Notes under the pieces: generated by a model
Told to the model about the DNA's origin: nothing
The model's database searches: none
The model's input: only the letters and a program-made list of their open reading frames with translations
Made by a program: the position numbers and the translations under genes
Shown: piece by piece, positions 1 through 8,186 of the stretch
Position numbering within the stretch: the stretch's first letter is position 1
Layout: each line of letters starts with the position of its first letter
NCBI RefSeq assembly: GCF_042675915.1
Contig: NZ_JBHTKL010000006.1
Location: 124,001-188,000 of the forward strand
Source: Thalassobacillus_A hwangdonensis
Lineage (GTDB): Bacteria; Bacillota; Bacilli; Bacillales; Halobacillaceae
DNA: 64,000 nt
Direction of reading: 5' to 3'

Positions 1-210
1 TTAACCATTATCGTACTGAATATCGTCTCCAATATTTTCGGGCACGCATTGGATTACAGTCCCACAAAGTTAAGTCCTTATATTCAAACAATGCTGGTGG
101 ACGGCTCGGTGTCCAGTGACTTATGGGGAACTGCAGCGGTCACAATCGTTTGTGTCGTTATTTTACTGCTGGCTGCAACATTCGTCTTCCGAACTAAGGA
201 ACTTGCTTAA
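1..210 (+). CDS. C-terminal end of a membrane protein, probably an ABC-2 type permease (partial)
   Basis: Only the last 69 codons lie in the window, open from base 1 to a TAA at 208-210. The tail has a polar stretch followed by about 20 hydrophobic residues (near residues 45-65) and a short charged end (FRTKELA). This is how the last helix of an ABC-2 exporter permease usually looks. The family is inferred from topology alone; no partner ATPase is visible because the gene runs off the left edge. Confidence 0.45.
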   Translation, partial: LTIIVLNIVSNIFGHALDYSPTKLSPYIQTMLVDGSVSSDLWGTAAVTIVCVVILLLAATFVFRTKELA

Positions 211-292
211 AGTATTAATGCGCATTGATGTTTGTTAATACACAGGAAGGGCTATAGACTTAAAGTAACCAACTAAAACGAGGTGGTAAAAA

Positions 293-1066
293 ATGAAACC
301 AACGGCACTGATTACCGGCGCATCCAGTGGAATCGGCTATGAGTTCTCCAAGCTGTTTGCGAAAGCAGGCTATGGACTGATCATCGTAGCACGTTCAGAG
401 GATAAACTGATCAAGCTGAAAGAAGAGCTTGGAGACCATCCTGTCCTCATCCTGACACAGGACTTGAGTAAACCAGGTGCAGCCAAAGAGCTTTATGAAA
501 AAGTTAGGCAGCAAGGAAGAACAGTCGAGGTACTTATCAATAATGCAGGATTTGGCTTGAACGGAGACTTCGATGAACTTGCAATGGAAAAACAGCAGGA
601 AATGATTCAGGTGAATATTACTGCGTTGACCGAATTGACCCACTATTTCCTGAAGGACATGAAGAATGCGCCACTATTCGATATTCCAAAAGGCGTGCTG
701 AATGTAGCAAGCACCGCCGCTTTCCAGCCTGGTCCTAAAATGGCGGTATATTATGCGTCCAAAGCATATGTGTTGTCTTTTTCAGAAGCATTGGTGGAGG
801 AACTGCGAGGTACAGGCGTTACCGTTTCAACCCTTTGCCCTGGAGCGACAGAAACGAACTTCTTCTCAACTGCACAGGCGGATCATATCAAGTTGCGTAA
901 CAATACGATGTCCGCAGAAGCTGTCGCTAGAGCTGGCTTCCTAGGATTTGTCAAAGGGAAGCGGGTCGTCATTCCTGGCGCCGTAAATAAATCGGGTGCG
1001 TATTTGGCAAAATTCATGCCACGTTCAACTGGAGCGAAAATCGCCCATTACGTTGATAAATCATAA
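293..1066 (+). CDS. SDR-family short-chain dehydrogenase/reductase
   Basis: A 257-residue classical SDR, presumably a cytoplasmic NAD(P)-dependent oxidoreductase. The Rossmann glycine motif TGASSGIG is at residues 8-15, NNAG at 83-86, and the catalytic set is N108, S140, Y153 and K157 (YxxxK). All are present, so the enzyme should be active. The start follows an AGGTGG Shine-Dalgarno sequence. The gene stands alone, with its own upstream gap of about 80 bp and a hairpin terminator just after the stop. The substrate cannot be told from sequence; the closest general type is the DltE/YdfG-like group of small SDRs, which is an impression rather than a search result. Confidence 0.88.
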   Translation: MKPTALITGASSGIGYEFSKLFAKAGYGLIIVARSEDKLIKLKEELGDHPVLILTQDLSKPGAAKELYEKVRQQGRTVEVLINNAGFGLNGDFDELAMEKQQEMIQVNITALTELTHYFLKDMKNAPLFDIPKGVLNVASTAAFQPGPKMAVYYASKAYVLSFSEALVEELRGTGVTVSTLCPGATETNFFSTAQADHIKLRNNTMSAEAVARAGFLGFVKGKRVVIPGAVNKSGAYLAKFMPRSTGAKIAHYVDKS

Positions 1067-1077
1067 TATATAAAAGC

Positions 1078-1107
1078 AGAGCCTGGGAGCGATCCCAGGC
1101 TCTTTTT
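1078..1107. terminator. Bidirectional terminator between SDR and GNAT genes
   Basis: An 11-bp perfect stem (AGAGCCTGGGA with its complement, GCGA loop) is followed by five T on the plus strand. It separates two convergent genes. Confidence 0.85.
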
Positions 1108-1594
1108 AATGGTCGAATTGTTTTGCGCTTGCCTTCATCGTGTAATCGGTGGTTTCAAACCCGAGCTGCTGATAGAGCTTCAACGCTCCGTGATTATGGC
1201 CGAAAACATGCAGCCACACGTCATCGATTCCTTTTTGTTCAATTTCTTTCATGCATAACCGCATCGCTTCTGTCCCGAATCCTTTTCCTCGAAACTCCGG
1301 GTTGATGAATATTTCGTAAAGATAGGCATGTGGAGAAGGTTCAGTAGAATTGATTGCGTACCACATGTACCCAATCTTCCTGTCCATGAAAAGGATATTT
1401 TTCAAGTAATGATTCTCTGTTTTTTCATTATCCGGCAGCAGGGATTGAAACGCCTCTTTTGATTGTTCAAGCGCTGTCTGTTCGGGCCAGCTTCCATTAT
1501 TGATTTTGTCGTTGGCAAAATTGATAGTTGCTACATCATAGAATTCCTTGAAGTCCTGTTCATTCATTTTGGAGAACTTGATTGTCATCGGCAC
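1106..1594 (-). CDS. GNAT-family N-acetyltransferase
   Basis: A 162-residue acetyltransferase. The acetyl-CoA pyrophosphate loop RGKGFGTEA is at residues 102-110, and the C-terminal GNAT element with the usual Tyr (ALKLYQQLGF) is near 137-146. The chosen start is GTG at 1594, which sits 6 nt after AAAGGAAAGG; an ATG two codons later is possible. It lies 15 nt downstream of a second GNAT gene on the same strand, so the two probably form an operon. The acceptor substrate is unknown. Confidence 0.85.
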   Translation of the reverse strand: MPMTIKFSKMNEQDFKEFYDVATINFANDKINNGSWPEQTALEQSKEAFQSLLPDNEKTENHYLKNILFMDRKIGYMWYAINSTEPSPHAYLYEIFINPEFRGKGFGTEAMRLCMKEIEQKGIDDVWLHVFGHNHGALKLYQQLGFETTDYTMKASAKQFDH

Positions 1595-1609
1595 ACAATT
1601 CCTTTCCTT

Positions 1610-2008
1610 TTACCATTCTTGTGATGCTTTCCGGAAACCATAGAAGGTACGGAAGCTTTGCTGCTCATAATATGATTTTGAAGTGGTTGAAGCCAGCATT
1701 TCAATACGGCAGGTCGGATAGCGATCATGAACGCTGGTTAATAATGCATGTCCAATACCTTCCCCTCTTGCTTCAGGATTAATCAACATTTCGCATATAT
1801 ATGCCGTTACACTACCATCTGTCAATCCTCTCAGATAACCGATGATCGTTGAGTCCTCCCCTTCTGCTACCAGGGTGATTGGTGAGTGATTCCACGCTTG
1901 TTTTGTTTGTTCATGATTCTCAACAAGATTACTCCAGCCCTCTAATTCATTCAGATTATGAATCGACTCAAAATCCTCTTCAACATACTCTCTGATTCTA
2001 TAATTCAT
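1610..2008 (-). CDS. GNAT-family N-acetyltransferase
   Basis: A 132-residue acetyltransferase with the acetyl-CoA loop RGEGIGHALL at residues 81-90. The start is the second in-frame ATG (2008), 9 nt after GGAGG; the first ATG at 2017 abuts the Shine-Dalgarno sequence and is unlikely. It is the upstream member of a two-gene GNAT operon. The two proteins are similar in plan but not close copies. Substrate unknown. Confidence 0.82.
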   Translation of the reverse strand: MNYRIREYVEEDFESIHNLNELEGWSNLVENHEQTKQAWNHSPITLVAEGEDSTIIGYLRGLTDGSVTAYICEMLINPEARGEGIGHALLTSVHDRYPTCRIEMLASTTSKSYYEQQSFRTFYGFRKASQEW

Positions 2009-2027
2009 CCAAATCATCCTCCTTCAA

Positions 2028-2069
2028 GGGACAGTCCCTCAACGCTTTAAAGTGGTGAGGGACTGTCCC
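2028..2069. repeat. Dispersed palindromic repeat, copy A
   Basis: The arms GGGACAGTCCCTC and GAGGGACTGTCCC flank AACGCTTTAAAGTGGT. The same element recurs at 61240-61283 and 63881-63924. It lies upstream of the GNAT operon and of psuG. It encodes nothing and is not part of any gene. Confidence 0.85.
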
Positions 2070-2071
2070 GC

Positions 2072-2110
2072 TCTGCGTTGACGCGTTAAAGTGGCGGGGG
2101 ACTGTTCCCC
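2072..2110. repeat. Degenerate second half-copy of the palindromic repeat
   Basis: Directly after copy A the sequence repeats the inner and right part of the element with changes (ACGCGTTAAAGTGGCGGGGG, then ACTGTTCCCC). This makes an imperfect tandem arrangement unique to this site in the window. Confidence 0.6.
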
Positions 2111-2206
2111 TCTATTTTTGAATTCTTGATGAATTGCGAATATTCCTCCTGTTATCGCTTACACTTTTGTTGTAAAATGACCCCAAAGGCAAAGGGAGGT
2201 AATCAC

Positions 2207-3106
2207 ATGAAAACGATGCAATACAGTGATGAAGTGTTAGATGCAATCATACATAAAAAACCGGTGGTAGCGCTCGAATCCACCATCATCTCTCATGGTA
2301 TGCCCTATCCGGATAATGTCAGCATGGCGATTGAGGTTGAGGATATCATCCGAAACGAAGGTGCTGTACCAGCTACGATCGCTTTGATGGATGGACAGAT
2401 CAAAGTCGGCCTTACGAAAGACGAGATTGAGAGACTCGCAACTGAGGAAGGAGTAATCAAGACAAGTATCCGGGACCTTCCTGGCGTACTTGCCAAGAAA
2501 CAGACTGGTGCTACAACAGTAGCCACAACGGCTTATGCTGCCCAACAGGCTGGCCTTCACTTTTTCGCAACAGGCGGGCTTGGTGGTGTACACCGCGGTG
2601 TCGCGGATCATATGGATATTTCTGCGGACCTTGTGGCCCTTTCCAAATGTAACATCTGCATCGTATCGGCAGGGGTGAAATCCATCCTCGATATTCCTAA
2701 GACGCTGGAGTTTCTTGAAACGTTAGGCGTCCCTGTCTATGGTTATGAAACCGATCGATACCCTGGATTCTATTTCCGCGAAACCGAACACGAAGTTCCT
2801 TCCATTACGAAAGAAGAACTGGCGAAAATCATGAAGATCAAACACCACTTGAGTCTGGAGCAGGCGGTCCACGTAGCCGTTCCTGTCCCTGATGCCGACG
2901 CCATGGATCGCGATCATATCCAGAGCATCATCGACCATGCCTTGACTGAAGCAGACCAGCGTGGCATAACAGGAAAAGATATCACGCCGTTCCTGCTCGG
3001 ACATATCAAAGACGCAACAGCCGGAGAAAGCTTGAAAGCGAATATCGCTCTTATGAAAAACAATGCAAAGGTTGCTGCACAGCTCGCAGTGTGTCATCAG
3101 AAATGA
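2207..3106 (+). CDS. psuG: Pseudouridine-5'-phosphate glycosidase
   Basis: A 299-residue PsuG, which reversibly cleaves pseudouridine 5'-phosphate to uracil and ribose 5-phosphate in the cytoplasm. Typical conserved blocks are visible: ALESTIISHGMPYP (residues 23-36, with the family's acidic residue E24), VIKTSIRDLP (84-92, with the Schiff-base lysine K85 by comparison with E. coli PsuG from memory) and ATGGLGGVHRG (121-131). The ATG at 2207 follows GGGAGG; an in-frame upstream extension to 2126 lacks a ribosome binding site. The stop overlaps the start of the kinase gene psuK (ATGA), so the two are translationally coupled. Together they salvage pseudouridine from RNA turnover or the environment. 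Confidence 0.95.
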   Translation: MKTMQYSDEVLDAIIHKKPVVALESTIISHGMPYPDNVSMAIEVEDIIRNEGAVPATIALMDGQIKVGLTKDEIERLATEEGVIKTSIRDLPGVLAKKQTGATTVATTAYAAQQAGLHFFATGGLGGVHRGVADHMDISADLVALSKCNICIVSAGVKSILDIPKTLEFLETLGVPVYGYETDRYPGFYFRETEHEVPSITKEELAKIMKIKHHLSLEQAVHVAVPVPDADAMDRDHIQSIIDHALTEADQRGITGKDITPFLLGHIKDATAGESLKANIALMKNNAKVAAQLAVCHQK

Positions 3107-3981
3107 TCACTGTCATTGGAGACCTCGTTGTCGACATCATCGTCAAGCATAATGGGATGCATTTTGCTACCGACTCGGAATCTTCCATCACGACTCATGC
3201 TGGTGGGCAGGCAAATAACGTTGCCTCCTGGATTGCACTTACCGGCGGACGGTCCACCTTGATCGGCAGGGTCGGAGATGATGTGAATGCAGATTTCTTA
3301 ATCCGTCACGCAGAAGATATCGGTGTCACATTGAAGCTTCACCGTGACGAAACGCACGAAACAGGAAAAATCGTCATCCTTGTTGATGATGAGGAAAGCG
3401 AGCGCACCATGTTCACGGACCGTGGCGCGAATCGCCATTTGAATATGCAGCAGATTCATCATGCGCAGGATACGATCAAAGATAGTTCCTGTTTATATTT
3501 GTCCGGTTACAGCCTTTTTGAGGATACAACAAGAGAAGCACTTGAAACTGCTAAACAAATTGCAAAACAACACGGTGTACCTATTGCCGTCGACCCTAGC
3601 TCCACCTACTTCCTGAGAAACCACAAACAGACGATGCTTTCGTTTATAGATGGGATCGACTACTTCTTCCCAAACCTTGAAGAAGGACAACTGCTGACAG
3701 GTGAAACGGAGCCTAAGGCAGTTCTAGCTGCACTTTCAGACATCGTGCGCCACCCGGTCCTTAAATTAGGCAGTGAAGGGTGCATGGTTATGCTTGAAAA
3801 CAACATTCATGTAATCCCGGCACCTACGATTGAAGCCATTGATACGACTGGTGCCGGGGATGCCTTTATCGCAGCCTTCCTTAAAAATTATATGGAAGAA
3901 AAAGACTTGATCGAAGCTGCGAAATTTGCAAACCTGACTGCTTCTAAAGTTGTACAGCGTATTGGTGCTAAGGGTTCCTAG
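3103..3981 (+). CDS. psuK: Pseudouridine kinase, PfkB family
   Basis: A 292-residue PfkB-fold carbohydrate/nucleoside kinase. The first PfkB signature is around GGQANNVASW (34-43) and the second is DTTGAGDAF (247-255), which contains the catalytic Asp D253. The start overlaps the psuG stop by four bases (ATGA), which selects this ATG over the GTG at 3091. The assignment as pseudouridine kinase rests on the coupling to psuG; in isolation it would only be called a ribokinase-like kinase. The product, pseudouridine 5'-phosphate, is the PsuG substrate. Confidence 0.88.
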   Translation: MITVIGDLVVDIIVKHNGMHFATDSESSITTHAGGQANNVASWIALTGGRSTLIGRVGDDVNADFLIRHAEDIGVTLKLHRDETHETGKIVILVDDEESERTMFTDRGANRHLNMQQIHHAQDTIKDSSCLYLSGYSLFEDTTREALETAKQIAKQHGVPIAVDPSSTYFLRNHKQTMLSFIDGIDYFFPNLEEGQLLTGETEPKAVLAALSDIVRHPVLKLGSEGCMVMLENNIHVIPAPTIEAIDTTGAGDAFIAAFLKNYMEEKDLIEAAKFANLTASKVVQRIGAKGS

Positions 3982-4035
3982 GATTAACCTCCTCCTATCA
4001 GCAACAAGATTTAAACTTAAAGGAGATTAAGAACT

Positions 4036-4251
4036 ATGGTTTTGTATATCTATTTCATCATCTGTATCGGAGCTGCCTTTTTCCTGGCAATAGTGGGTGA
4101 TGGGTTTGGCGGTACCATACTACTTGGTGCCATTTTGGCAGTATTGCTCGCCATCTACCATCAGTTAGTCAAAATTTATGACAAGCTCAATGGAGAAGCT
4201 GAAGATAAAAAGCCTCACAAACCCAAATCGAGAGCTCCAATCCGGTATTGA
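4036..4251 (+). CDS. Small membrane protein of unknown function
   Basis: A 71-residue protein with a hydrophobic N-terminal half, probably two short helices (residues 2-19 and 24-43), and a basic, proline-containing tail (KKPHKPKSR). The start has an AAAGGAG site 10 nt upstream. It follows psuK by 54 bp and ends at a strong terminator, so it may be the last gene of the psu transcript. I do not recognise a family. Confidence 0.6.
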   Translation: MVLYIYFIICIGAAFFLAIVGDGFGGTILLGAILAVLLAIYHQLVKIYDKLNGEAEDKKPHKPKSRAPIRY

Positions 4252-4254
4252 ACA

Positions 4255-4292
4255 AAAAAGGCAAAGAGCATCATTCACTCTTTGCCTTTTTC
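4255..4292. terminator. Bidirectional terminator
   Basis: The stem AAAAAGGCAAAGAG pairs with CTCTTTGCCTTTTT. It serves the plus-strand small membrane gene and the minus-strand mscS-like gene. Confidence 0.85.
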
Positions 4293-5372
4293 ATTATTCA
4301 ATATACCCTCCAGCACATGCTGATCGACGCTGCGAAGGTGCAAGTCTCTTTGCGGGAAAGGAATTTCGATGCCCTTTTCTCGGAAGATTGCATCGATACG
4401 GAAATTCAAATTACTTCGAACCATAATGACATGTTGCGGATTACTTATCCAGACGAACAACTCGAAGTTCAATGACGAATCCCCGAATTCTTTAAAATAG
4501 ACAAACGGTTCAGGGTGACGCAGGACTGTCTTTGATACCTCTGCTTCATCAGCAGCCACCTGCATCAAAGCGTGCTTCACTTTCTCCACATCACTTCCAT
4601 AGGCAACCCCGACAGGCATGACAAGCCTCATCAATTTATCACTATAAGAACGGTTGATCACATGCTCCTCCAGGAAATAGGAGTTCGGCACAATGATATG
4701 CTCATTATCCAATGTCTTTATGACAGTGGCACGCATATTTATTCTTACCACATCGCCAATGATATCATTCACAATCACACGGTCTCCTACTTTGATCGGT
4801 CTCTCAAATAGAATAATGATACCGGAGATGAAATTGGAGGCGATATTTTGTAATCCAAATCCGATTCCGACACCGATTACTCCAGCAAAAACTGTAAGAG
4901 CACTTAATTCAAACCCTACAGTGGAAAGACTGATGATGACTGCCAGTACCATCACGATGTAATGAAATACTTTATCAAAAGTGAACTGGACACCACGATC
5001 GAGTTCATATTTCTTATAGACGGTTGGAAAAAGGTAATCTCTTACCAGTGCCGAAACCCGGTTTGTAATGGATACAATCAACACTGCCAGAATGATAAGG
5101 AAAATCGATACTTCTTCCTGGCCAATATTGAAAATCCCATCGAGCATCCAAGTTGAACTTTGAAAATAAAAGAGAAGATAGATGACGATCCCATAGAAAG
5201 TGACCCAGTTGATCAAGCTTTTCACGATCATATGAACACGAACTATCTTGGCTCTGTAGTTGCTCCATTTTTTTGTTACGAACAAAATGAGCCATCTTAT
5301 GATAAGTACACTGATGATAAATACGATTAAATCAAGGTGATCCATGAAAGGATTTACTATTGAATCCGCCAA
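4275..5372 (-). CDS. Mechanosensitive ion channel, MscS family
   Basis: A 365-residue small-conductance channel. Four to five hydrophobic helices occupy roughly residues 10-165. The pore-lining helix with glycine/alanine packing is seen in VFAGVIGVGIGFGLQNIASNF, followed by the MscS beta-domain (FERPIKVGDRVIV). The proposed start is TTG at 5372, 6 nt after AAGGAGG; a longer reading frame to 5396 begins inside the ribosome binding site. The gene begins 13 bp after the helicase stop on the same strand, so the two are probably co-transcribed. The channel should release solutes on hypo-osmotic shock, in keeping with a salt-adapted host. Confidence 0.9.
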   Translation of the reverse strand: MADSIVNPFMDHLDLIVFIISVLIIRWLILFVTKKWSNYRAKIVRVHMIVKSLINWVTFYGIVIYLLFYFQSSTWMLDGIFNIGQEEVSIFLIILAVLIVSITNRVSALVRDYLFPTVYKKYELDRGVQFTFDKVFHYIVMVLAVIISLSTVGFELSALTVFAGVIGVGIGFGLQNIASNFISGIIILFERPIKVGDRVIVNDIIGDVVRINMRATVIKTLDNEHIIVPNSYFLEEHVINRSYSDKLMRLVMPVGVAYGSDVEKVKHALMQVAADEAEVSKTVLRHPEPFVYFKEFGDSSLNFELFVWISNPQHVIMVRSNLNFRIDAIFREKGIEIPFPQRDLHLRSVDQHVLEGILNNEKGKE

Positions 5373-5385
5373 GAACTCCCTCCTT

Positions 5386-7545
5386 CTATTGATCAATTAC
5401 TTCCAATCGCTTAAAATTCCTGCTGATCGGTCTTGGGGCTTTCAAATTGTCAAAATATATGAGGTACGTATTCTTTTTATGATCTATTTCCTCAATCACC
5501 CCTTCGCCAAACACGGGATGACGCACTTTTGTCCCTTTCGGATGGCCTTGCTCATTTGCCACCCGGTCCGTACCATAGGCTGCTTTAATATATTCCTTGG
5601 CTTCTTTTTCCAGTTCTTCATCGAGAATCCCGATTCGCTGATAGGCATCTTCATCCAACTCAAAAATGAATCTGGATGGATATTTCTTCACGCCACCACT
5701 CTGATAACCTTCCGATTCTGTCAGGTACAATTCTTTTTCCGCTCGTGTCATACCAACATAAGCAAGGCGACGTTCCTCCTCCAAGCCACGCTCCTTACGA
5801 TCCCTGAGGGTACGCACATTCGGCAGTACACTTTCTGTCATACCTACAAGGAAGACATATGGAAACTCCAACCCTTTAGCCGTGTGAATCGTCATCAGCT
5901 TAACGGTATTTGATTTGCCTTCCAAATCGTTATCCGTATAGAGCGTCAGCATCTGCAGATATTCTTCTAACTCTATGTCTTCTCCCATCGTCTGCTCGTA
6001 CTGCACAATGGAATGAAGCAGTTCAGTCAGGTTATCGAGACGTTCCTGGTCGCCATCTTCCCTGATATAGGCCTCATACCCTGTCCGCTGCAACGCGTCC
6101 TGCAACAGCTCTGAAACATGGTTGTCCTTTTTACGGGAGCGCAGGGATTCGATAGCATCGATGAACTGCTGTGCCTGTGTCCGTTGCAGGCGTGGATGAT
6201 CGACGTACTTTTTCAACGTGTCATACAACGTAAGCCCGTCCGCTTCCGCACGTTCACGCAGGAACTGCATTCGCTTTTTCCCTATCTGCCGCTTGGGAAC
6301 ATTGACAATTCTGGCAAAAGAAAGATCATCACCAAATGCGATCATACGCAGATGTGCAATTGCATCTTTGATTTCCATCCGATCGAAAAACTTGAAGCCG
6401 CCAAAAATGGTGTAGTCGATATTCTCTTTGATAAGCGCCTGCTCAATGAAGCGTGATAAATAATTCGCCCGATACAGGATGGCAATCTCATCTTTCGATG
6501 CCTGTTTTTTCTTAAGCAGATCTTCGATTTTGTCGACAATCCACTTCGCTTCCTCGTTCTCGTCCTTCCCGTGATAATGGATGACCTTCAGCCCTTCTTG
6601 ATTTTCGGTAATCATCTCTTTATCGACCCGGAAGACATTGTGCTTGATCAGAGAATTACTCACTGCAAGGATCTCAGGAGTCGAACGGTAATTCTGATTA
6701 AGGAAAATCGTCTGGGCATCCGGGAAAAAGGATTGGAACTCGACCATGTATTTCGGATCCGCTCCGCGCCATTCATAAATTGTCTGGTCAGGGTCACCGA
6801 CAACAAAAAGGTTGTGATGCTTTTCCGCCAGCATACGCATCAGCTCGAATTGTTTTTCATTACTGTCCTGGAACTCGTCCCCTTGAATATAGAACAAGCG
6901 ATCCTGCCATTTTCCCAATACCTTCGGATACTTGTGGAATAGTACAAAGGTAAAATTGATCAAGTCATCGAAATCAAGCCCGAAGACACGCTTCTGCTTT
7001 TTTAAATACAGCTGGATGATCTGGCTGTCCAAATCACCTGCATCGTCTAAAGGCACCATCGCATCCCTCGTAATCATCTGATTCACATAATGCGTATTCC
7101 CTTTCAGCATCCCGATCTTATCAAGGATGCGCTTGAACGTCTTGTCATTCAGCTTCAATCCGAGATCTTCGAAAATTTCCCTTAACAGTGTCTTCTGATC
7201 CTCGACGTCAAGGATGACGAAGTTCTTCGGATAGAAAAACCGATGGATATCCTCTCTAAGCACGCGCACACAAAATCCATGATACGTAGTGATGAAGCCA
7301 GTATCCTGCTCTCCGCCAATCAGCTTCTTCACCCTTCTGCGCATTTCATGGGCCGCTTTGTTCGTGAACGTGACACATAAAATATTAGAAGGTTCAATGC
7401 CTAGCGCATTCACGAGAAATGCGTACCGATGGGTCAGTGCCTTCGTCTTGCCTGACCCTGCCCCGGCAATCACCCGGATGTAGCCTTCCGTTTCCATCAC
7501 TGCCTGCTGCTGCGATTCATTCAATCCAGTCAATAATTCCTCCAT
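5386..7545 (-). CDS. UvrD/Rep-family ATP-dependent DNA helicase (YjcD-like)
   Basis: A 719-residue SF1A helicase. Walker A GAGSGKT is at 28-34, the Walker B-like GDEFQDSN is near 226, and the usual motifs III-VI follow (DQTIYEWRGADP, NYRSTPEI, MTIHTAKGLEFPYVF, AYVGMTRAEKELY). The C-terminus carries a small Tudor-like fold (GTKVRHPVFGEGVIEEID), as in PcrA. The length and plan match B. subtilis YjcD rather than the main PcrA, which is usually partnered with ligA. The start is ATG with GGGAG upstream. Role: 3'-5' DNA unwinding in repair or recombination, exact job unknown. Confidence 0.9.
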   Translation of the reverse strand: MEELLTGLNESQQQAVMETEGYIRVIAGAGSGKTKALTHRYAFLVNALGIEPSNILCVTFTNKAAHEMRRRVKKLIGGEQDTGFITTYHGFCVRVLREDIHRFFYPKNFVILDVEDQKTLLREIFEDLGLKLNDKTFKRILDKIGMLKGNTHYVNQMITRDAMVPLDDAGDLDSQIIQLYLKKQKRVFGLDFDDLINFTFVLFHKYPKVLGKWQDRLFYIQGDEFQDSNEKQFELMRMLAEKHHNLFVVGDPDQTIYEWRGADPKYMVEFQSFFPDAQTIFLNQNYRSTPEILAVSNSLIKHNVFRVDKEMITENQEGLKVIHYHGKDENEEAKWIVDKIEDLLKKKQASKDEIAILYRANYLSRFIEQALIKENIDYTIFGGFKFFDRMEIKDAIAHLRMIAFGDDLSFARIVNVPKRQIGKKRMQFLRERAEADGLTLYDTLKKYVDHPRLQRTQAQQFIDAIESLRSRKKDNHVSELLQDALQRTGYEAYIREDGDQERLDNLTELLHSIVQYEQTMGEDIELEEYLQMLTLYTDNDLEGKSNTVKLMTIHTAKGLEFPYVFLVGMTESVLPNVRTLRDRKERGLEEERRLAYVGMTRAEKELYLTESEGYQSGGVKKYPSRFIFELDEDAYQRIGILDEELEKEAKEYIKAAYGTDRVANEQGHPKGTKVRHPVFGEGVIEEIDHKKNTYLIYFDNLKAPRPISRNFKRLEVIDQ

Positions 7546-7587
7546 ACACTCTCCCGCCTTCAGAACATTTGTTTGTAGTATATCACA

Positions 7588-7758
7588 ATTTCCAGCTGGT
7601 ATCTCGCAGGCAGGTGGGTCTTGACCGACTCGCTCTGGATTATGACCGACTTTCTGCTTTTTTGACCGATTTTACTGAATTATGACCGAATTCACCCGCA
7701 TGTTGACCGAAAAACCGAAAATATGACCGAATCACAAAAATAAAAAACATTTCCAGCT
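7588..7758. repeat. 10-nt direct repeats flanking the TGACCGA array
   Basis: ATTTCCAGCT occurs at 7588-7597 and again at 7749-7758, on either side of the six-core array. Each copy is followed within two bases by GT. They may be the ends of an inserted or expanded unit, or chance. Confidence 0.45.
7621..7741. repeat. Phased array of six TGACCGA cores
   Basis: TGACCGA starts at 7622, 7643, 7663, 7683, 7704 and 7724. The spacing is 21, 20, 20, 21 and 20 bp, about two helical turns, with unrelated sequence between cores. It lies between the DUF3006 gene and the helicase gene, both on the minus strand. No reading frame with a ribosome binding site uses it. Confidence 0.85.
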
Positions 7759-7794
7759 CGTCCACAAACCGGACAAGTGAAAATGCTCCACTTC

Positions 7795-8004
7795 TTACAG
7801 TTCTTCCAATTCTCTCTTTTTCAATACTTTCACCTGACTCAAATTGCCGATCACATCGAATTCGATGGAGAGTACATCGCCAGCCTCGGCGAACTCGATC
7901 AGTCGCTCCTGCAAGACGAGGAGCTGGTTCGATTCTACCCCTTCTTCGATCAGTATAGCGTAGCCACCTTCGTATCGATCCAATGTAAAAATGGTTGTAG
8001 GCAC
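7795..8004 (-). CDS. DUF3006 domain protein
   Basis: A 69-residue acidic protein that starts with TIFTLDRYEGGYAILIEE and ends with QVKVLKKRELEEL, matching the short DUF3006 family of Firmicutes. The start is GTG at 8004, with AAAGGAG 11 nt upstream. The first half looks like a small beta-rich fold. In other genomes the domain is often next to a ComEC-like metallo-beta-lactamase protein; here no such neighbour is present. Function unknown. Confidence 0.75.
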   Translation of the reverse strand: MPTTIFTLDRYEGGYAILIEEGVESNQLLVLQERLIEFAEAGDVLSIEFDVIGNLSQVKVLKKRELEEL

Positions 8005-8117
8005 AGGTCCACATTCTCCTTTATTGTAAAATATTGCTGAATTTTCTGTTATCTCTTATAGTTCGTCTTCCCTCTATTAAACAATACAAACTTGTTTATT
8101 TTTCCAAAAAGAAAGGA

Positions 8118-8164
8118 TAGACACCTATTTTTACAAGTGTTAGAATAGACTAACGAACGTTAGT
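8118..8164 (+). promoter_or_regulatory. Promoter and TetR operator of the tetR-SMR operon
   Basis: The -35 TAGACA (8118-8123) and -10 TAGAAT (8141-8146) are 17 bp apart. A perfect 7-2-7 palindrome, ACTAACG-AA-CGTTAGT (8149-8164), covers the expected transcription start. This is the natural operator for the TetR protein encoded immediately downstream. Confidence 0.7.
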
Positions 8165-8186
8165 TAGCGAAACTGAGGTGTCGAAT

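Noticed and set aside
7640..8014. A 124-codon minus-strand frame overlapping the DUF3006 gene and the TGACCGA array
   Set aside because: It overlaps a recognisable gene in another frame, has atypical composition (many Arg and Trp) and crosses the repeat array; treated as a shadow frame.
8040..8186. ykkC-type guanidine riboswitch before the SMR genes
   Set aside because: The leader is too short after the predicted start and lacks the conserved ACGR-type motifs; a TetR palindrome explains the control.
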